NCBI RefSeq assembly: GCF_000372725.1
Contig: NW_005199770.1
Coordinates: 90,788-154,787, forward strand
Reading direction: 5' to 3'
Origin: Emiliania huxleyi CCMP1516
Lineage: Eukaryota; Haptophyta; Isochrysidales; Noelaerhabdaceae
Length of the DNA stretch: 64,000 bases
A model generated the notes under the pieces. It made no database searches, was not told where the DNA came from, and saw only the letters and a program-made list of their open reading frames with translations. The number at the start of each line of letters is the position of its first letter. Within the stretch, counting starts at the first letter, position 1. Position numbers and translations under genes: made by a program. Positions 52,435-62,323 of the stretch are shown piece by piece.

Positions 52435-52756
52435 GGGGCGATCAAAAGGGGAGTTGTTCCCTCGGCTGCTTGGACATCGCAGTCGCCCTCGACTTCTCAG
52501 TCGTCAAGCGCGAGGGCCCGGGGTAATCGCTCCTAGAGCAAAGGGGTGCTAGTGGAAGCGACACATCCAAGCAAGGCGAAATCCTTGAGTGAGCGCGAAC
52601 ACACCTCCAGCTGAGTTGGGGAGAGGGACGGGGTTGCGGATTGTGTTTGTGTCGGGGAGAAGCGTTCCCGGTCGTGTTCGTCGCGTGCGGCGGTGGGGCT
52701 CGGAAAGCATAACCAACACGTGTGCTGAACTAACAGAGTCACCACTCGCACTCCGA

Positions 52757-52838
52757 GACCGACCCGAGACCGACCCGAGACCCGAGATCGACCCGAGATC
52801 GATCGAACCGAGACTGACCCGAGACTGACCCGAGATTG
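52757..52838. repeat. Minisatellite of GACCCGAGA(C/T) units
   Basis: About eight imperfect 10-11-bp units (GACCCGAGAC, GACCCGAGATC, GACCCGAGACT). The same family recurs at 54195-54275. Confidence 0.9.
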
Positions 52839-53039
52839 GGCACGCCACGTGCACGACAGCATGCAACGTGGCGCCCAGAGAGACAGCTCCCCAAGCCGCC
52901 GCCGCCAAAGCATTGGGCCGAGGTGGAGCTGTCCGAGGATGGACGACCCAGTCCTCCGGAGGCAAACCAGAGGCATGCCGAGGCAAACCAAAGGCAGGCT
53001 GCTGACAACCACAGTTGGCGACCTCAGAAGAGCACGACC

Positions 53040-53136
53040 GCCAGAGAGCCGTCCTGCGGAAGAGCAGCGATAGCCAGAGAGCCGTCCTGCGGAAGAGCAG
53101 CGATAGCCAGAGAGCCGTCCTGCGGAAGAGGCGACC
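53040..53136. repeat. 33-bp tandem repeat, ~2.8 copies
   Basis: Unit CCAGAGAGCCGTCCTGCGGA followed by AGAGCAGCGATAG, with the third copy truncated. It encodes 11-residue periodicity in any open frame but belongs to no recognised gene. Confidence 0.92.
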
Positions 53137-54194
53137 ACTGTGGTCACCAGCGGTACGCCAAAGGTGCGCCACAGGCGTGTCACTGGTAAGCCGAGGCTTG
53201 ATAGCCACCTTCGAGGCCTCTTGGTCAAGGCTTGTGAGCCATCTCGAGCGAGCCTACGTGGACGCGAGGAGGCAATGGACCTCTGGCGCATCACAGAGCT
53301 CGAGATGACAAGCGTGGCGGAGCTGAGCAGCACAGCCTGTACAGGCGCTTGCATTGCCAGCCCGCCCCGCCCTCGCCCCGCCCCCCCCGCCCGCCCGCCG
53401 GTGGCGGGCCCGTCCTGGCTGTTCCCTTGCTGGAACTGGCACTGGACGAGAGCTGGGTCGGCGTGGATGGAGACATCAACGGGAGCGGCCTGGGGGCGTG
53501 CTAGCATGCATGCACATACTGGATCAGCATCCAGGCGTCCCGGGGCCGTGCGCATCCTGAAGCCTGGCAAGCTGCAATGGGGGGCATTGCGGGGCCTGCA
53601 AGAGAGGCCGGCGGGGGCAACCATCGGCACCCCGCACCGCATCCCCTGCTGCTCCTCTGATTTTCGGGGATTTGTCCCGGCCGGTTCCCCCAGTCTCTCG
53701 ACCATGAGAGGAAAGACGGCCGGCGGGCCACATGCGATGGGATCGATGTGCGATTGGAGCAGCAACTACACGCCCGGGGCAGCTACGGCCGCCACCTCCT
53801 ACCGGGCGGCGACCCCAATTTGTCGATGGGCCTTTATGAGACAACCTGGGACTCTCCACTCCGGCAGCCGGCGCGATGGGCCTGTTTGAGCGCCGACGCC
53901 GGGGTCGTGTGGCGATGTGCCTCGGGAGCTCCAGACGCAGCTCTCGGGGCACGCCAACCCAGGAGATTTAAAGGACCAATCAACAAATACAACCAACGAT
54001 CAGCTGGAGAACTCGGACGCGATGGATAATCATCGAAATCGACACCACAGGGGTCTCGGGGCTCATGCCAGACTTCAAAGACGCGATCACAGCAGCGCTG
54101 ACCAGCCTCAAGGCTGTATCCGACGCGGACATGAGGAGCCTTGCGAAAGCCCAAAATAACCAACAATACCATAACGCGAGGCGAGCAGGACGAA

Positions 54195-54275
54195 TATGAC
54201 CCGAGATCGACCCGAGATCGACCCGAGATCGACCCAAGATCGACATGAGATCGACCAGAGGTCGACCCGAGAAGC
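54195..54275. repeat. Second GACCCGAGATC minisatellite
   Basis: About seven units of the 11-mer GACCCGAGATC with variants, in the same orientation and family as 52757-52838, about 1.4 kb away. Confidence 0.9.
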
Positions 54276-54817
54276 CCCCTCATGGGGGACAGATTGACTC
54301 AACAAGGCCCCAAAGCCCCCTCTCTGGGGGACCCCTCCCCCCCCACCCCGAGTGTCCGTGTCCTTCGCGAGTCACCGATGGGGAGCGGGGGGGGGGGTGC
54401 GAAAACGAACAGGGGAGGCTGGGGAGGGGGGGGTCCACTCTGAAGACAGCCGACCGCGGAGGGGTTTTGTCCCACAGGGTTTTATACCCTCCGAGTGAGG
54501 ATCGGCGCGGCGAGGGGGTAGGTTCGAATTCGCCGCGCAACATTTCACCCCCACAGGACCCTGCCCTCCCCCCCTCATTGGTCCCACCACCTAGAACCCC
54601 AACCTTGGCTTCGCACCCTCTGTCCTTGCGCAGTGTCCCCCACTATGTGTCGCCGTTATCGGGGCACGCTATCCTGTGCAGTCAGGGCAAGTGAGGGCTA
54701 ACAAGCTGCCGAGCCCAAATCACTGTGAGAGTCGTGATTTCTTGTTGGTTAATAAAAATCTCTCTCTCTCTCTCGCCACTACTATGTCAAAACCCCACTG
54801 AGAAATTATAAGTTTCT

Positions 54818-55249
54818 CTAGAACCGGTGACGCCACAGATGAAATGCTCCACTGGGCCCCCGGAACGCGCCTGCGCGCGCCTCGAGCTGTGCAAGGGTAT
54901 CCGCCTCGCCGAGCACACTCGCAGTTGCTTCTGCGGCGAGGCTGCGGCCTGCAAGGAAAGCGCGCAGCGGCTCGGAGGCGGTGGCGGCGGCAGCGGCGGT
55001 AGCTGTGACGACGGCCGGCGACGGCGTGGGATCTGAGGCAGCAGCGGGCTCTGCTGGCGGCCGGAAGGCAGCGGCAGAGAGGAAGGTCGCCGCGTCGGCG
55101 TCGCTCATTCGCACAGACTTGACCAAGCGCCGCCTGCCTCGGTCGTCGAGAGACCGGATCTCGGCCAAGTCGACGTACTCGCACTCGGCGAACGCGGGCT
55201 TGTAGGCACCGAGGCCGAGCGCCTCGAGCGCAAACGCCAAGTCGCTCAA
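54818..55249 (-). CDS. SAM-domain-like protein (terminal exon)
   Basis: Minus strand. The frame starts without an ATG just after a T-rich tract ending in AG (around 55247-55265), which looks like a splice acceptor, so this is probably the last exon of a gene whose 5' end lies to the right. Residues 1-60 resemble a sterile alpha motif: LAFALEALGLGAYKPAFAEC, DLAEIRSLDDRGRRRLVKSV, then a closing helix. An Ala/Pro linker follows. The next segment, LRAFLAGRSLAAEATASVLG followed by EADTLAQLEARAGAF, may be a second, degenerate SAM-type helix bundle. SAM domains mediate protein-protein contacts; no partner is evident. Confidence 0.45.
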   Translation of the reverse strand: MSDLAFALEALGLGAYKPAFAECEYVDLAEIRSLDDRGRRRLVKSVRMSDADAATFLSAAAFRPPAEPAAASDPTPSPAVVTATAAAAATASEPLRAFLAGRSLAAEATASVLGEADTLAQLEARAGAFRGPSGAFHLWRHRF

Positions 55250-55662
55250 AAGGCAAAAAAAAGTAAAAATCCCTCATGGGCTCTACACTCAACATCCTCT
55301 ACACCCTCAGCTCGCTCGGTCACGAGGACGACCGTGTGGCCTTTGGCGAGGGCGTGAACACGGACCCTACACGCAAGGAGCCCGAACCCTGCCCTTTGCG
55401 ACGAGCTTGCCCTCCCTGCTCTCCTCCGCCCTCCGCCGCTCTCCCCGCGCCACGCCGGCCCTCCGTGCTCTCATGCTGCCCTCCGTGCTCTCCACCATGT
55501 CCGTGTCCACGAAACCCGAGCGCCGTCCAGGACGCGGCAGCGACCACACCAGACTCGGCTCCTCTGAGACAGCGCAGGCGGCCTTCTCGCCCTCGCCTCG
55601 CCGCCTCCTCCCTCTGAAGCCACTCACCCACGCCGCCCCTGCGCCGCGCTGCAGGCGCAACG

Positions 55663-58600
55663 ATGGCATCGCCAACAACCCACGCCGGCGACACGGGCAC
55701 TGCGATGGTCGCGTTCGGCGGCGACGGCGGCGACGGCGGCGGCGGCGGCGACAGCCTCGAGCGCCTCCGCCGCGAGGTCGAGTCGCAGCGGGCGCGGATC
55801 CGCGAGCTCGAGGCGACCAACCGCGCGCAGGAGGAGGCCCTCTCGCAGCGGGACCGGCAGCTCGCGCTCGCCAGCCTCCCCGCCCCCTTCATCCGCGACA
55901 TGCAGGAGGCGGAGTACGGCCGCTTCTCGCTCAGCATGCGCGAGCTCGCAAAGGCGCACAGCGGGGGCGCGCTGTGGACAAAGGTCGGCGAGACGCTCAA
56001 CCCGGCCGAGATGGTGACCGACGTGCTCACCGCCTTCCGGCAGGGCCACGACCGCGCCGCGACGCAGGACCGACTCAAGCACGCGCTCACCACCTGGCTG
56101 ATGCAGGTCAACGGCGACGTGCAGCGCGGCAAGTCGGCGGCGGAGGCGTTCCTCGGTCTGGTCGCGCACCTCGTCAACCAGAGCGACGAGTGCGCCGACC
56201 GCTGCTTCACCGTCCTCGTCACCGTGATGCGGGCCTGGTCGCGCGCGCTCAAGGGCAACGTCACGCGCCTCGTCGGCACCTCGGATGACGCCGCCTCGGA
56301 GCGGGCGTCCGAGGCGTCGGACGAGGAGGAGGAGGACGAGGCGGTGGACTGCGGGCACGTGCCGGTCGCCGAGCTCTCGCGCGCCAACCTGCAGCACGCA
56401 AAGTACGCCTGCCAGCAGGGCGGCATCGTCGTCATCTTCCGCTCGGGCAGCCAGCTCGACATCGCGCAGGACCTGGTCCACGAGCTCAACCGCGGCCGGC
56501 GGCGCGGCCGCAGCCCCGCGTGGCCGATCGTGGTGATGGACGAGTCGGACAAGATGCTCGGCTCGTGCAACTCCGCCGGCGTCTCCCTCCCCGGCGGCAA
56601 GACCCCCTTCCAGTACGAGCTCGCCATCACCGAGCTCTGCGGCTGGGGCGCCGGCGGGCCGGGCAGCAACCCGCCCGTGCTCGTGGTCATGGTCTCGGGG
56701 ACAAACATCGGCTGCTTCTACTGGGCGGCGGCGCGGCTCGGCCTCTGCCACCTCCGCTCGGAGCGCCGCCTCTTCGAGCTGCTCGACGTCGTCAGCTTCC
56801 GCCGCGCGACGCCGCAGCAGTACATTGGGTACCTTAAGGTACGACCGCTTCACGCGCTTCGCGGGCAGCGACAACTTCGTCGCGGCCGGCCCGTCGAGCG
56901 AGTACGTCAACGAGGGGGTGCTCGAGATGTGGTCCGAGGTGGCAAACACGCCCTACGCGTGCATCCTCGACTGCACCACGCCGCGCGTCCACAACGGCGT
57001 CCCGCACAACATGCAGACGCACGCGAGCACCGTCCTCGACTGCCTCGACGGGCACGCCTCCCTGCCCGGGCTCGCGCCGCTGGGCATGGCGGTCATCTTC
57101 GTGCACGGCGGGCACAAGACCTTCCTCGGCATGCTCGGCCTCCGCTTCAGCAGCCCCGCCTGCGACGACGGCGCCGACAAGATCGAGGCGCTCGCCGACG
57201 CGATGCTGGCCGCCAGCAGCGTCGAGCCCGACCGGACGCTCGCGCGCGACTTGGGCGAGGCAGCGGACGGCCTCGCCGAGGAGATGGACGACGAGGGCGC
57301 GATCGCGGTCTCGGCGCTGCTGCCGCTCATCCACCACCTCGAGCGGCTCGGCCTCTGCCACCTCCGCTCGGAGCGCCGCCTCTTCGAGCTGCTCGACGTC
57401 GTCAGCTTCCGCCGCGCGACGCCGCAGCAGTACATTGGGTACCTTAAGGTACGACCGCTTCACGCGCTTCGCGGGCAGCGACAACTTCGTCGCGGCCGGC
57501 CCGTCGAGCGAGTACGTCAACGAGGGGGTGCTCGAGATGTGGTCCGAGGTGGCAAACACGCCCTACGCGTGCATCCTCGACTGCACCACGCCGCGCGTCC
57601 ACAACGGCGTCCCGCACAACATGCAGACGCACGCGAGCACCGTCCTCGACTGCCTCGACGGGCACGCCTCCCTGCCCGGGCTCGCGCCGCTGGGCATGGC
57701 GGTCATCTTCGTGCACGGCGGGCACAAGACCTTCCTCGGCATGCTCGGCCTCCGCTTCAGCAGCCCCGCCTGCGACGACGGCGCCGACAAGATCGAGGCG
57801 CTCGCCGACGCGATGCTGGCCGCCAGCAGCGTCGAGCCCGACCGGACGCTCGCGCGCGACTTGGGCGAGGCAGCGGACGGCCTCGCCGAGGAGATGGACG
57901 ACGAGGGCGCGATCGCGGTCTCGGCGCTGCTGCCGCTCATCCACCACCTCGAGCGGCGCGCGGCGCGCGAGACGGGCACCTACCGCCCCTGCGTGCCCGA
58001 GGCGTGCAAGGGAAAGTCGCCGCTCAGCACCGAGCACATCGGCATCGCCCTCTTCCTCGTGCGCCACTTCTTCCCGGGCATCCCGGTGGCGGTGGTCGGC
58101 TACAGCATGATCCGCCGCTGCCTCTCGATCGTCGCCGTCGACATCTTCGCCACCGAGACGCGCCCCCTCAACGCGGTGACGCACGGCATCATCTCCTCCT
58201 CCGCCAACGGCGCCGACGCCGGCCAGCAGACGCAGCGGGCGGCGACGACGCTCACGGCCTTCCACGCGCAGCACGGCTTTACCGAGATCAAGATGCTCTG
58301 CCCCGAGCTGGTCTGGGACATGACCGCCGGCCACGTCACCTTCAACCAGCTGCCTTGCTTCGACTCGGACCTCAACGACGCCGCCGGGAGGCGGCAGCTC
58401 CTCCGCCGCCTCGAGGCGAGCGTCGAGGCGGGAGACGCGCCCGCGCTGGCGGACGAGCAGTGGGAGCAGGCGCGGGCGTTCGAGCGGCAGGTGGCCGACG
58501 TCGGCGCGCACCCGCGCCTGCTGCGCATCGCCCGCGCGTTGGCGGCGCACATCGACATGCCGCTCGACACGCGCCGGCTCATCCAGCTGGCGGCGAGGCC

Positions 58601-59057
58601 GATGTTCCAGGGCGGCGCGGGCGCGATCGAGCGCGACCTGGCGGACGTGCACGCGAACCTGAGCGACATCAAGGAGGGGCGCGAGCCGGCCGACTTCCGC
58701 AGCGGCACCACCCGCCGCTCGCGCCGCGCCGCGCCCACGCTCTCGGGCTTTGCGCAGCTGATGCTGCAGATGCTCGCGCAGCGGGGCGTGTACGGCACGG
58801 CGGCGGGGCCGGCCAACGAGTCGGCGGCCTCGTCCGCGATGACGGAGCGGGAGGTGCGGCGCGCGCTCGCCCTGCTCTACCCGCACCGCATCGGCCAGCC
58901 GGGCTTCACGCCGCTGACGGCGGGCTGCGGCTTCGCGCTCAAGGGCCTGTACGACAAGGCGCACGTCTGCCGGCGGCGCCGCCGGACGGGCGCGCGCGGC
59001 CGGCAGCCGATGGAGTACTGGCTGCCGGCGCCGCGCGGCGCGGGCGCGTTCGCCTGA
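55663..59057 (+). CDS. Helicase-like (DExH/Z1-type?) protein, disrupted by a 610-bp duplication and two 10-nt inserts
   Basis: ATG 55663. The first ~60 residues are Gly/Asp-rich with a coiled coil (LERLRREVESQRARIREL). An acidic DDAASERASEASDEEEEDEA linker follows. Then IVVIFRSGSQLDIAQDLVHE, VVMDESDKML (Walker-B-like DESD) and VVMVSGTNIGCFYW (motif-III-like SGT) suggest a superfamily-2 core. Later, HGIISSSANGADAGQQTQRA could be motif V/VI. A Walker A motif is not seen, so activity is doubtful. The frame shifts at 56829 and again at 57439, at identical 10-nt GTACCTTAAG inserts. Removing both gives one continuous frame from 55663 to TGA 59057, with QQYIGYDRFTRFAGSDNF across each junction. Between them lies a complete 610-bp tandem duplication. 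Family assignment is tentative. Confidence 0.5.
56733..57957 (+). repeat. 610-bp direct tandem duplication
   Basis: 56733-57342 is repeated at 57343-57952, with GCGGC microhomology at the breakpoints. No difference between copies was noticed by eye, including the GTACCTTAAGGTAC palindromes at 56829-56842 and 57439-57452. 610 is not a multiple of three. Confidence 0.93.
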
Positions 59058-59394
59058 GGTGGCGCGGGTTGAGTGAGAGGGGCGCTCTGAGGCACGCAGC
59101 AGGCGGTGCACGCATGCGTGCGGCCCTCTCGCGCCTTGTTACGGCGCCCTGACTCGTGACTACTTTCGTGACTGACGATCGTGCGCACACTGCCCAACAG
59201 CACGGCTGAATGTAAAAAGTACAGTACCCGCACGCCACTAGAAACTCCACGGTACGTGGTTGCCCTCCCAGTACGACGTAAAAGAGAAGCGCGGTCTCTC
59301 CGCGAGACAAGCGCGGGGGGGGTCCGCCGTCTCCACACTCCTGGTCCTGCGACCTGCCACACGACCCCGATAGCGGAGGACACACACTAACGGG

Positions 59395-60417
59395 CTAACC
59401 CTCGCGTAGCCGCACCACCCCAGGAGCAAGAGACCGCAGGCGTGAGCGGAAGGCGCGCTGCTGCGCGCTGTCGATGGCGAGCGCGGTTAGCGAGCGGAGC
59501 GAGGCAACGCCTCGCGGGATGGTGGCTAGCGGGTTGTTGTCGAGGCTCAGCCTCTGCAGCCGCGTCAGCTTCTCGAGGCCCTCCACCGACGTCAGCTGGT
59601 TGTTGTCGAGGGCCAGCTGCTGCAGCTGCGTCAGCTTCTCGACGCCCTCCACCGACGTCAGCTGGTTGTTCATGATAGTCAGGAACTGCAGCTGCGTCAG
59701 CTTCTCGAGGCCCTCCACCGACGTCAGCTGGTTGTTGGAGAGGCGCAGCGCCTGCAGCTGCGTCAGCTTCTCGAGGCCCTCCACCGACGCCAGCTGGTTG
59801 TTGGAGAGGCGCAGCGCCTGCAGCTGCGTCAGCTTCTCGAGGCCCTCCACCGACGCCAGCTGGTTGTTGTGGAGGTGCAACTCAAACAGCAGCGTCAGCT
59901 TCTCGAGGCCCTCCACCGACGCCAGCTGGTTGTTGTGGAGGTGCAGCCTCTGCAGCTGCTCCAGCTTCTCGAGGCCCGCCACCGACGTCAGCTGGTTGTT
60001 GTCGAGGGCCAGCTGCTGCAGCTGCGTCAGCTTCTCGACGCCCTCCACCGACGTCAGCTGGTTGTTCATGATAGTCAGGAACTGCAGCTGCGTCAGCTTC
60101 TCGAGGCCCTCCACCGACGTCAGCTGGTTGTTGGAGAGGCGCAGCGTCTGCAGCTGCGTCAGCTTCTCGAGGCCCTCCACCGACGTCAGCTGGTTGTTGT
60201 TGAGGTACAGCCTCTGAAGCTGCGTCAGCGTCTCGAGGCCCGCCACCGACGTCAGCTGGTTGTTGTTGAGGTCCAGGTACTGCAACTGCGACAGCTTCTC
60301 GAGACCCTCCACCGACGTCAGCTGGTTGTTGTTGAGGTGTAGCGTCTGCAGCTGCGTCAGCTTCTCGAGGCCCTCCACCGACCTCAGCTGGTTGTTGGTA
60401 AGGAACAGCTCCAACAT
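59395..60417 (-). CDS. SDS22-type leucine-rich-repeat protein
   Basis: Minus strand, ATG at 60417 (an in-frame non-ATG extension reaches 60444). Thirteen 22-residue repeats of the form LQxLxLxNNQLTSVEGLEKLTQ follow one another almost without variation, then a diverged cap (LSLDNNPLATIPRGVASL) and a basic tail. The 22-residue period and the consensus are those of SDS22-like LRRs, which form a curved solenoid for protein binding (protein phosphatase 1 in SDS22 itself). A block of three repeats (LRLSNNQLTSVEG, FLTIMNNQLTSVEG, QLALDNNQLTSV) occurs twice, showing recent internal duplication. There is no signal peptide or membrane segment, so a cytosolic protein is likely. Confidence 0.82.
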   Translation of the reverse strand: MLELFLTNNQLRSVEGLEKLTQLQTLHLNNNQLTSVEGLEKLSQLQYLDLNNNQLTSVAGLETLTQLQRLYLNNNQLTSVEGLEKLTQLQTLRLSNNQLTSVEGLEKLTQLQFLTIMNNQLTSVEGVEKLTQLQQLALDNNQLTSVAGLEKLEQLQRLHLHNNQLASVEGLEKLTLLFELHLHNNQLASVEGLEKLTQLQALRLSNNQLASVEGLEKLTQLQALRLSNNQLTSVEGLEKLTQLQFLTIMNNQLTSVEGVEKLTQLQQLALDNNQLTSVEGLEKLTRLQRLSLDNNPLATIPRGVASLRSLTALAIDSAQQRAFRSRLRSLAPGVVRLREG

Positions 60418-60928
<511 letters not shown>

Positions 60929-60977
60929 CACGCGCGTGTGGATCTCCATGCGTCCGTGCGCGTGTGTGACGAGGGAG

Positions 60978-61330
60978 CTAGCTCGTCGGCTCGCCAGGCT
61001 CCGCTGTGTCAGCAGCGCCGCGGCGGCGCTCCCACGACGGTGGAAGCGCCTGGTAGGATCCGTCCAGGAGCCAGCCGAGAAGCTCGTAGGCCTCGGGCGA
61101 CGGCAGCACCGACGGGTCCATGTAGTGAAGCTCGCGTGTCCGGCCGTTCTGAGACCAGCCGCCGAGCCAGTTGCCCCGAAAGCGGGGCAGCCGGATGGCC
61201 TCCGCGGCGCTCGAGCCGCCAGAGCGCAGCGAGTGGCCGAGGTAGACGAAGCCGGCCGGAGCCCGCACGCCCTCCTCGTCGAGCGTCTCGCTCACCCAGC
61301 CCGCCATGTGACGCTTCAGCGGCCGCCGCT
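60978..61330 (-). pseudogene. Tyrosine-recombinase C-terminal catalytic fragment
   Basis: Minus strand. The stretch reads PAGFVYLGHSLRSGGSSAAE, then AIRLPRFRGNWLGGWSQNGR, then TRELHYMDPSVLPSPEAYEL, LGWLLDG. The HSLRSG (H-x-x-R), the G-G-W and the Tyr in HYMDPS are the C-terminal catalytic residues of the tyrosine-recombinase family carried by many eukaryotic mobile elements (DIRS- or Crypton-type). The N-terminal catalytic Arg and Lys regions are not recognisable in frame upstream (61330-61616), though RERPDGRKGEILLD near 61530 might be a relic. It probably does not function as it stands. It is unrelated in sequence to the protelomerase-like fragment at 2630. Confidence 0.6.
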
Positions 61331-61618
61331 CGCCACGAAGCTCCTCTACGCGAGCATCATCCACCGCGTCATGGTGCACGTCTCCGCGGCGGCCAAGGTG
61401 GAGCATGTGGCAGCGCCGCCCGGCTTCAAGCTTGAGGGCGACGACGAGTTCCACGCCGCCGTCGACCCGCAGAACCACACGCTGCTGGCCTTCGCGAAGA
61501 AGGAGTGGCCCGCGCTCATCCAGCAGTATCTCACCTTTCCTCCCGTCGGGCCGCTCGCGCACCATCACGCTCAAGTTCGTGGCGTACACAGTGATGCCGC
61601 TGTGGCAGACGCTCACCT

Positions 61619-62323
61619 ATGTCCCAGACACCGACGGTGCGTGCGCACCTTCTGCGGCGAGAGAATAGCCCACACCTCACCAGTTCTGTGATCTGTGCTG
61701 TCACGCTGCTGATGGTTGCCGCCCACCACGGACACGGGCGGCTGGTCGACTTGCTGCTGCAGCGTGGGGCGAAGGTCAACCTGCAGAACAGCGACGGCGG
61801 TACCGCGCTGATTCTCGCCGCCCACCACGGCCACGAGCGGGTGGTCGACTTGCTGCTACAGCACGGCGCAGAGATCAACCTGCAGGACAGCGTCGGCTGC
61901 ACTGTGCTGATTCTCGCCGCCCACCACGGCCACGAGCGGGTGGTCGAGTTGCTGCTGCAGCACGGCGCTGAGGTCAACCTGCAGAACAGCAACGGCACCA
62001 CCGCACTGATGCGCGCCGCAATCGGAGCCCACGAGCGAATGTTAGGGCTGCTGCTACAGCACGGCGCGGAGGTCAATCTGCAGAGCAGCAACAGCTACAC
62101 CGCGCTGATGGGCGCCGCTTTTGGAGGCCACGAGCAGGTGGTCGAGCTGCTGATATCGGCGAGGCCGAAGGTGGCGGCGGCGGGAGCGGCGGCGGGGACG
62201 GCGAGGCCGATGGCGGCGGCAGGGAGGGCGGAGCCGACGGCGGCGGCGGGGAGGGCGAGGCCGGCGTCGGCTTGGGCGCCTTGTCCGGAGAGTAGGGAGG
62301 CGATGCCGGCGGACAGGTTTTGA
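61619..62323 (+). CDS. Ankyrin-repeat protein, 3' end merged with another gene
   Basis: ATG 61619. The first ~28 residues are not recognised. Then come five ankyrin repeats of 33 residues: MVAAHHGHGRLVDLLLQRGA, ILAAHHGHERVVDLLLQHGA (twice in near-identical form), MRAAIGAHERMLGLLLQHGA and MGAAFGGHEQVVELL. The spacers are KVNLQNSDGGTAL-like. After ~62150 the fold stops and the frame enters Ala/Gly/Arg-rich sequence that is the antisense of the proline-rich tail of the minus-strand BspA-type gene. The true ankyrin protein may be truncated here. Ankyrin repeats bind proteins; the partner is unknown. Confidence 0.65.
   Translation: MSQTPTVRAHLLRRENSPHLTSSVICAVTLLMVAAHHGHGRLVDLLLQRGAKVNLQNSDGGTALILAAHHGHERVVDLLLQHGAEINLQDSVGCTVLILAAHHGHERVVELLLQHGAEVNLQNSNGTTALMRAAIGAHERMLGLLLQHGAEVNLQSSNSYTALMGAAFGGHEQVVELLISARPKVAAAGAAAGTARPMAAAGRAEPTAAAGRARPASAWAPCPESREAMPADRF

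Larger units (their letters stand above)
52435..54817. other. Repeat-rich region without a clear gene
   Basis: Contains three minisatellites (listed separately), G/C runs near 54340-54430 and a (TC)n run at ~54760. A short coherent plus-strand stretch at ~54030-54198 (IIIEIDTTGVSGLMPDFKDA followed by ITAALTSLKAVSDADMRSLA) may be a relic exon. Longer minus-strand frames here are repeat-driven. Nothing else is supportable. Confidence 0.45.

Noticed and set aside
53040-53136. CRISPR-like 33-bp repeats
   Set aside because: Copies are directly adjacent with no spacers and no cas genes.
52533-53765. 410-codon minus-strand frame
   Set aside because: Spans two minisatellites, has repeat-driven composition and no recognisable motif.
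59474-60217. Plus-strand frame with a 22-residue FSRPSTDVSWLL period
   Set aside because: It is the exact mirror of the minus-strand SDS22-type LRR gene and exists only because a 66-bp repeat lacks stops on both strands.
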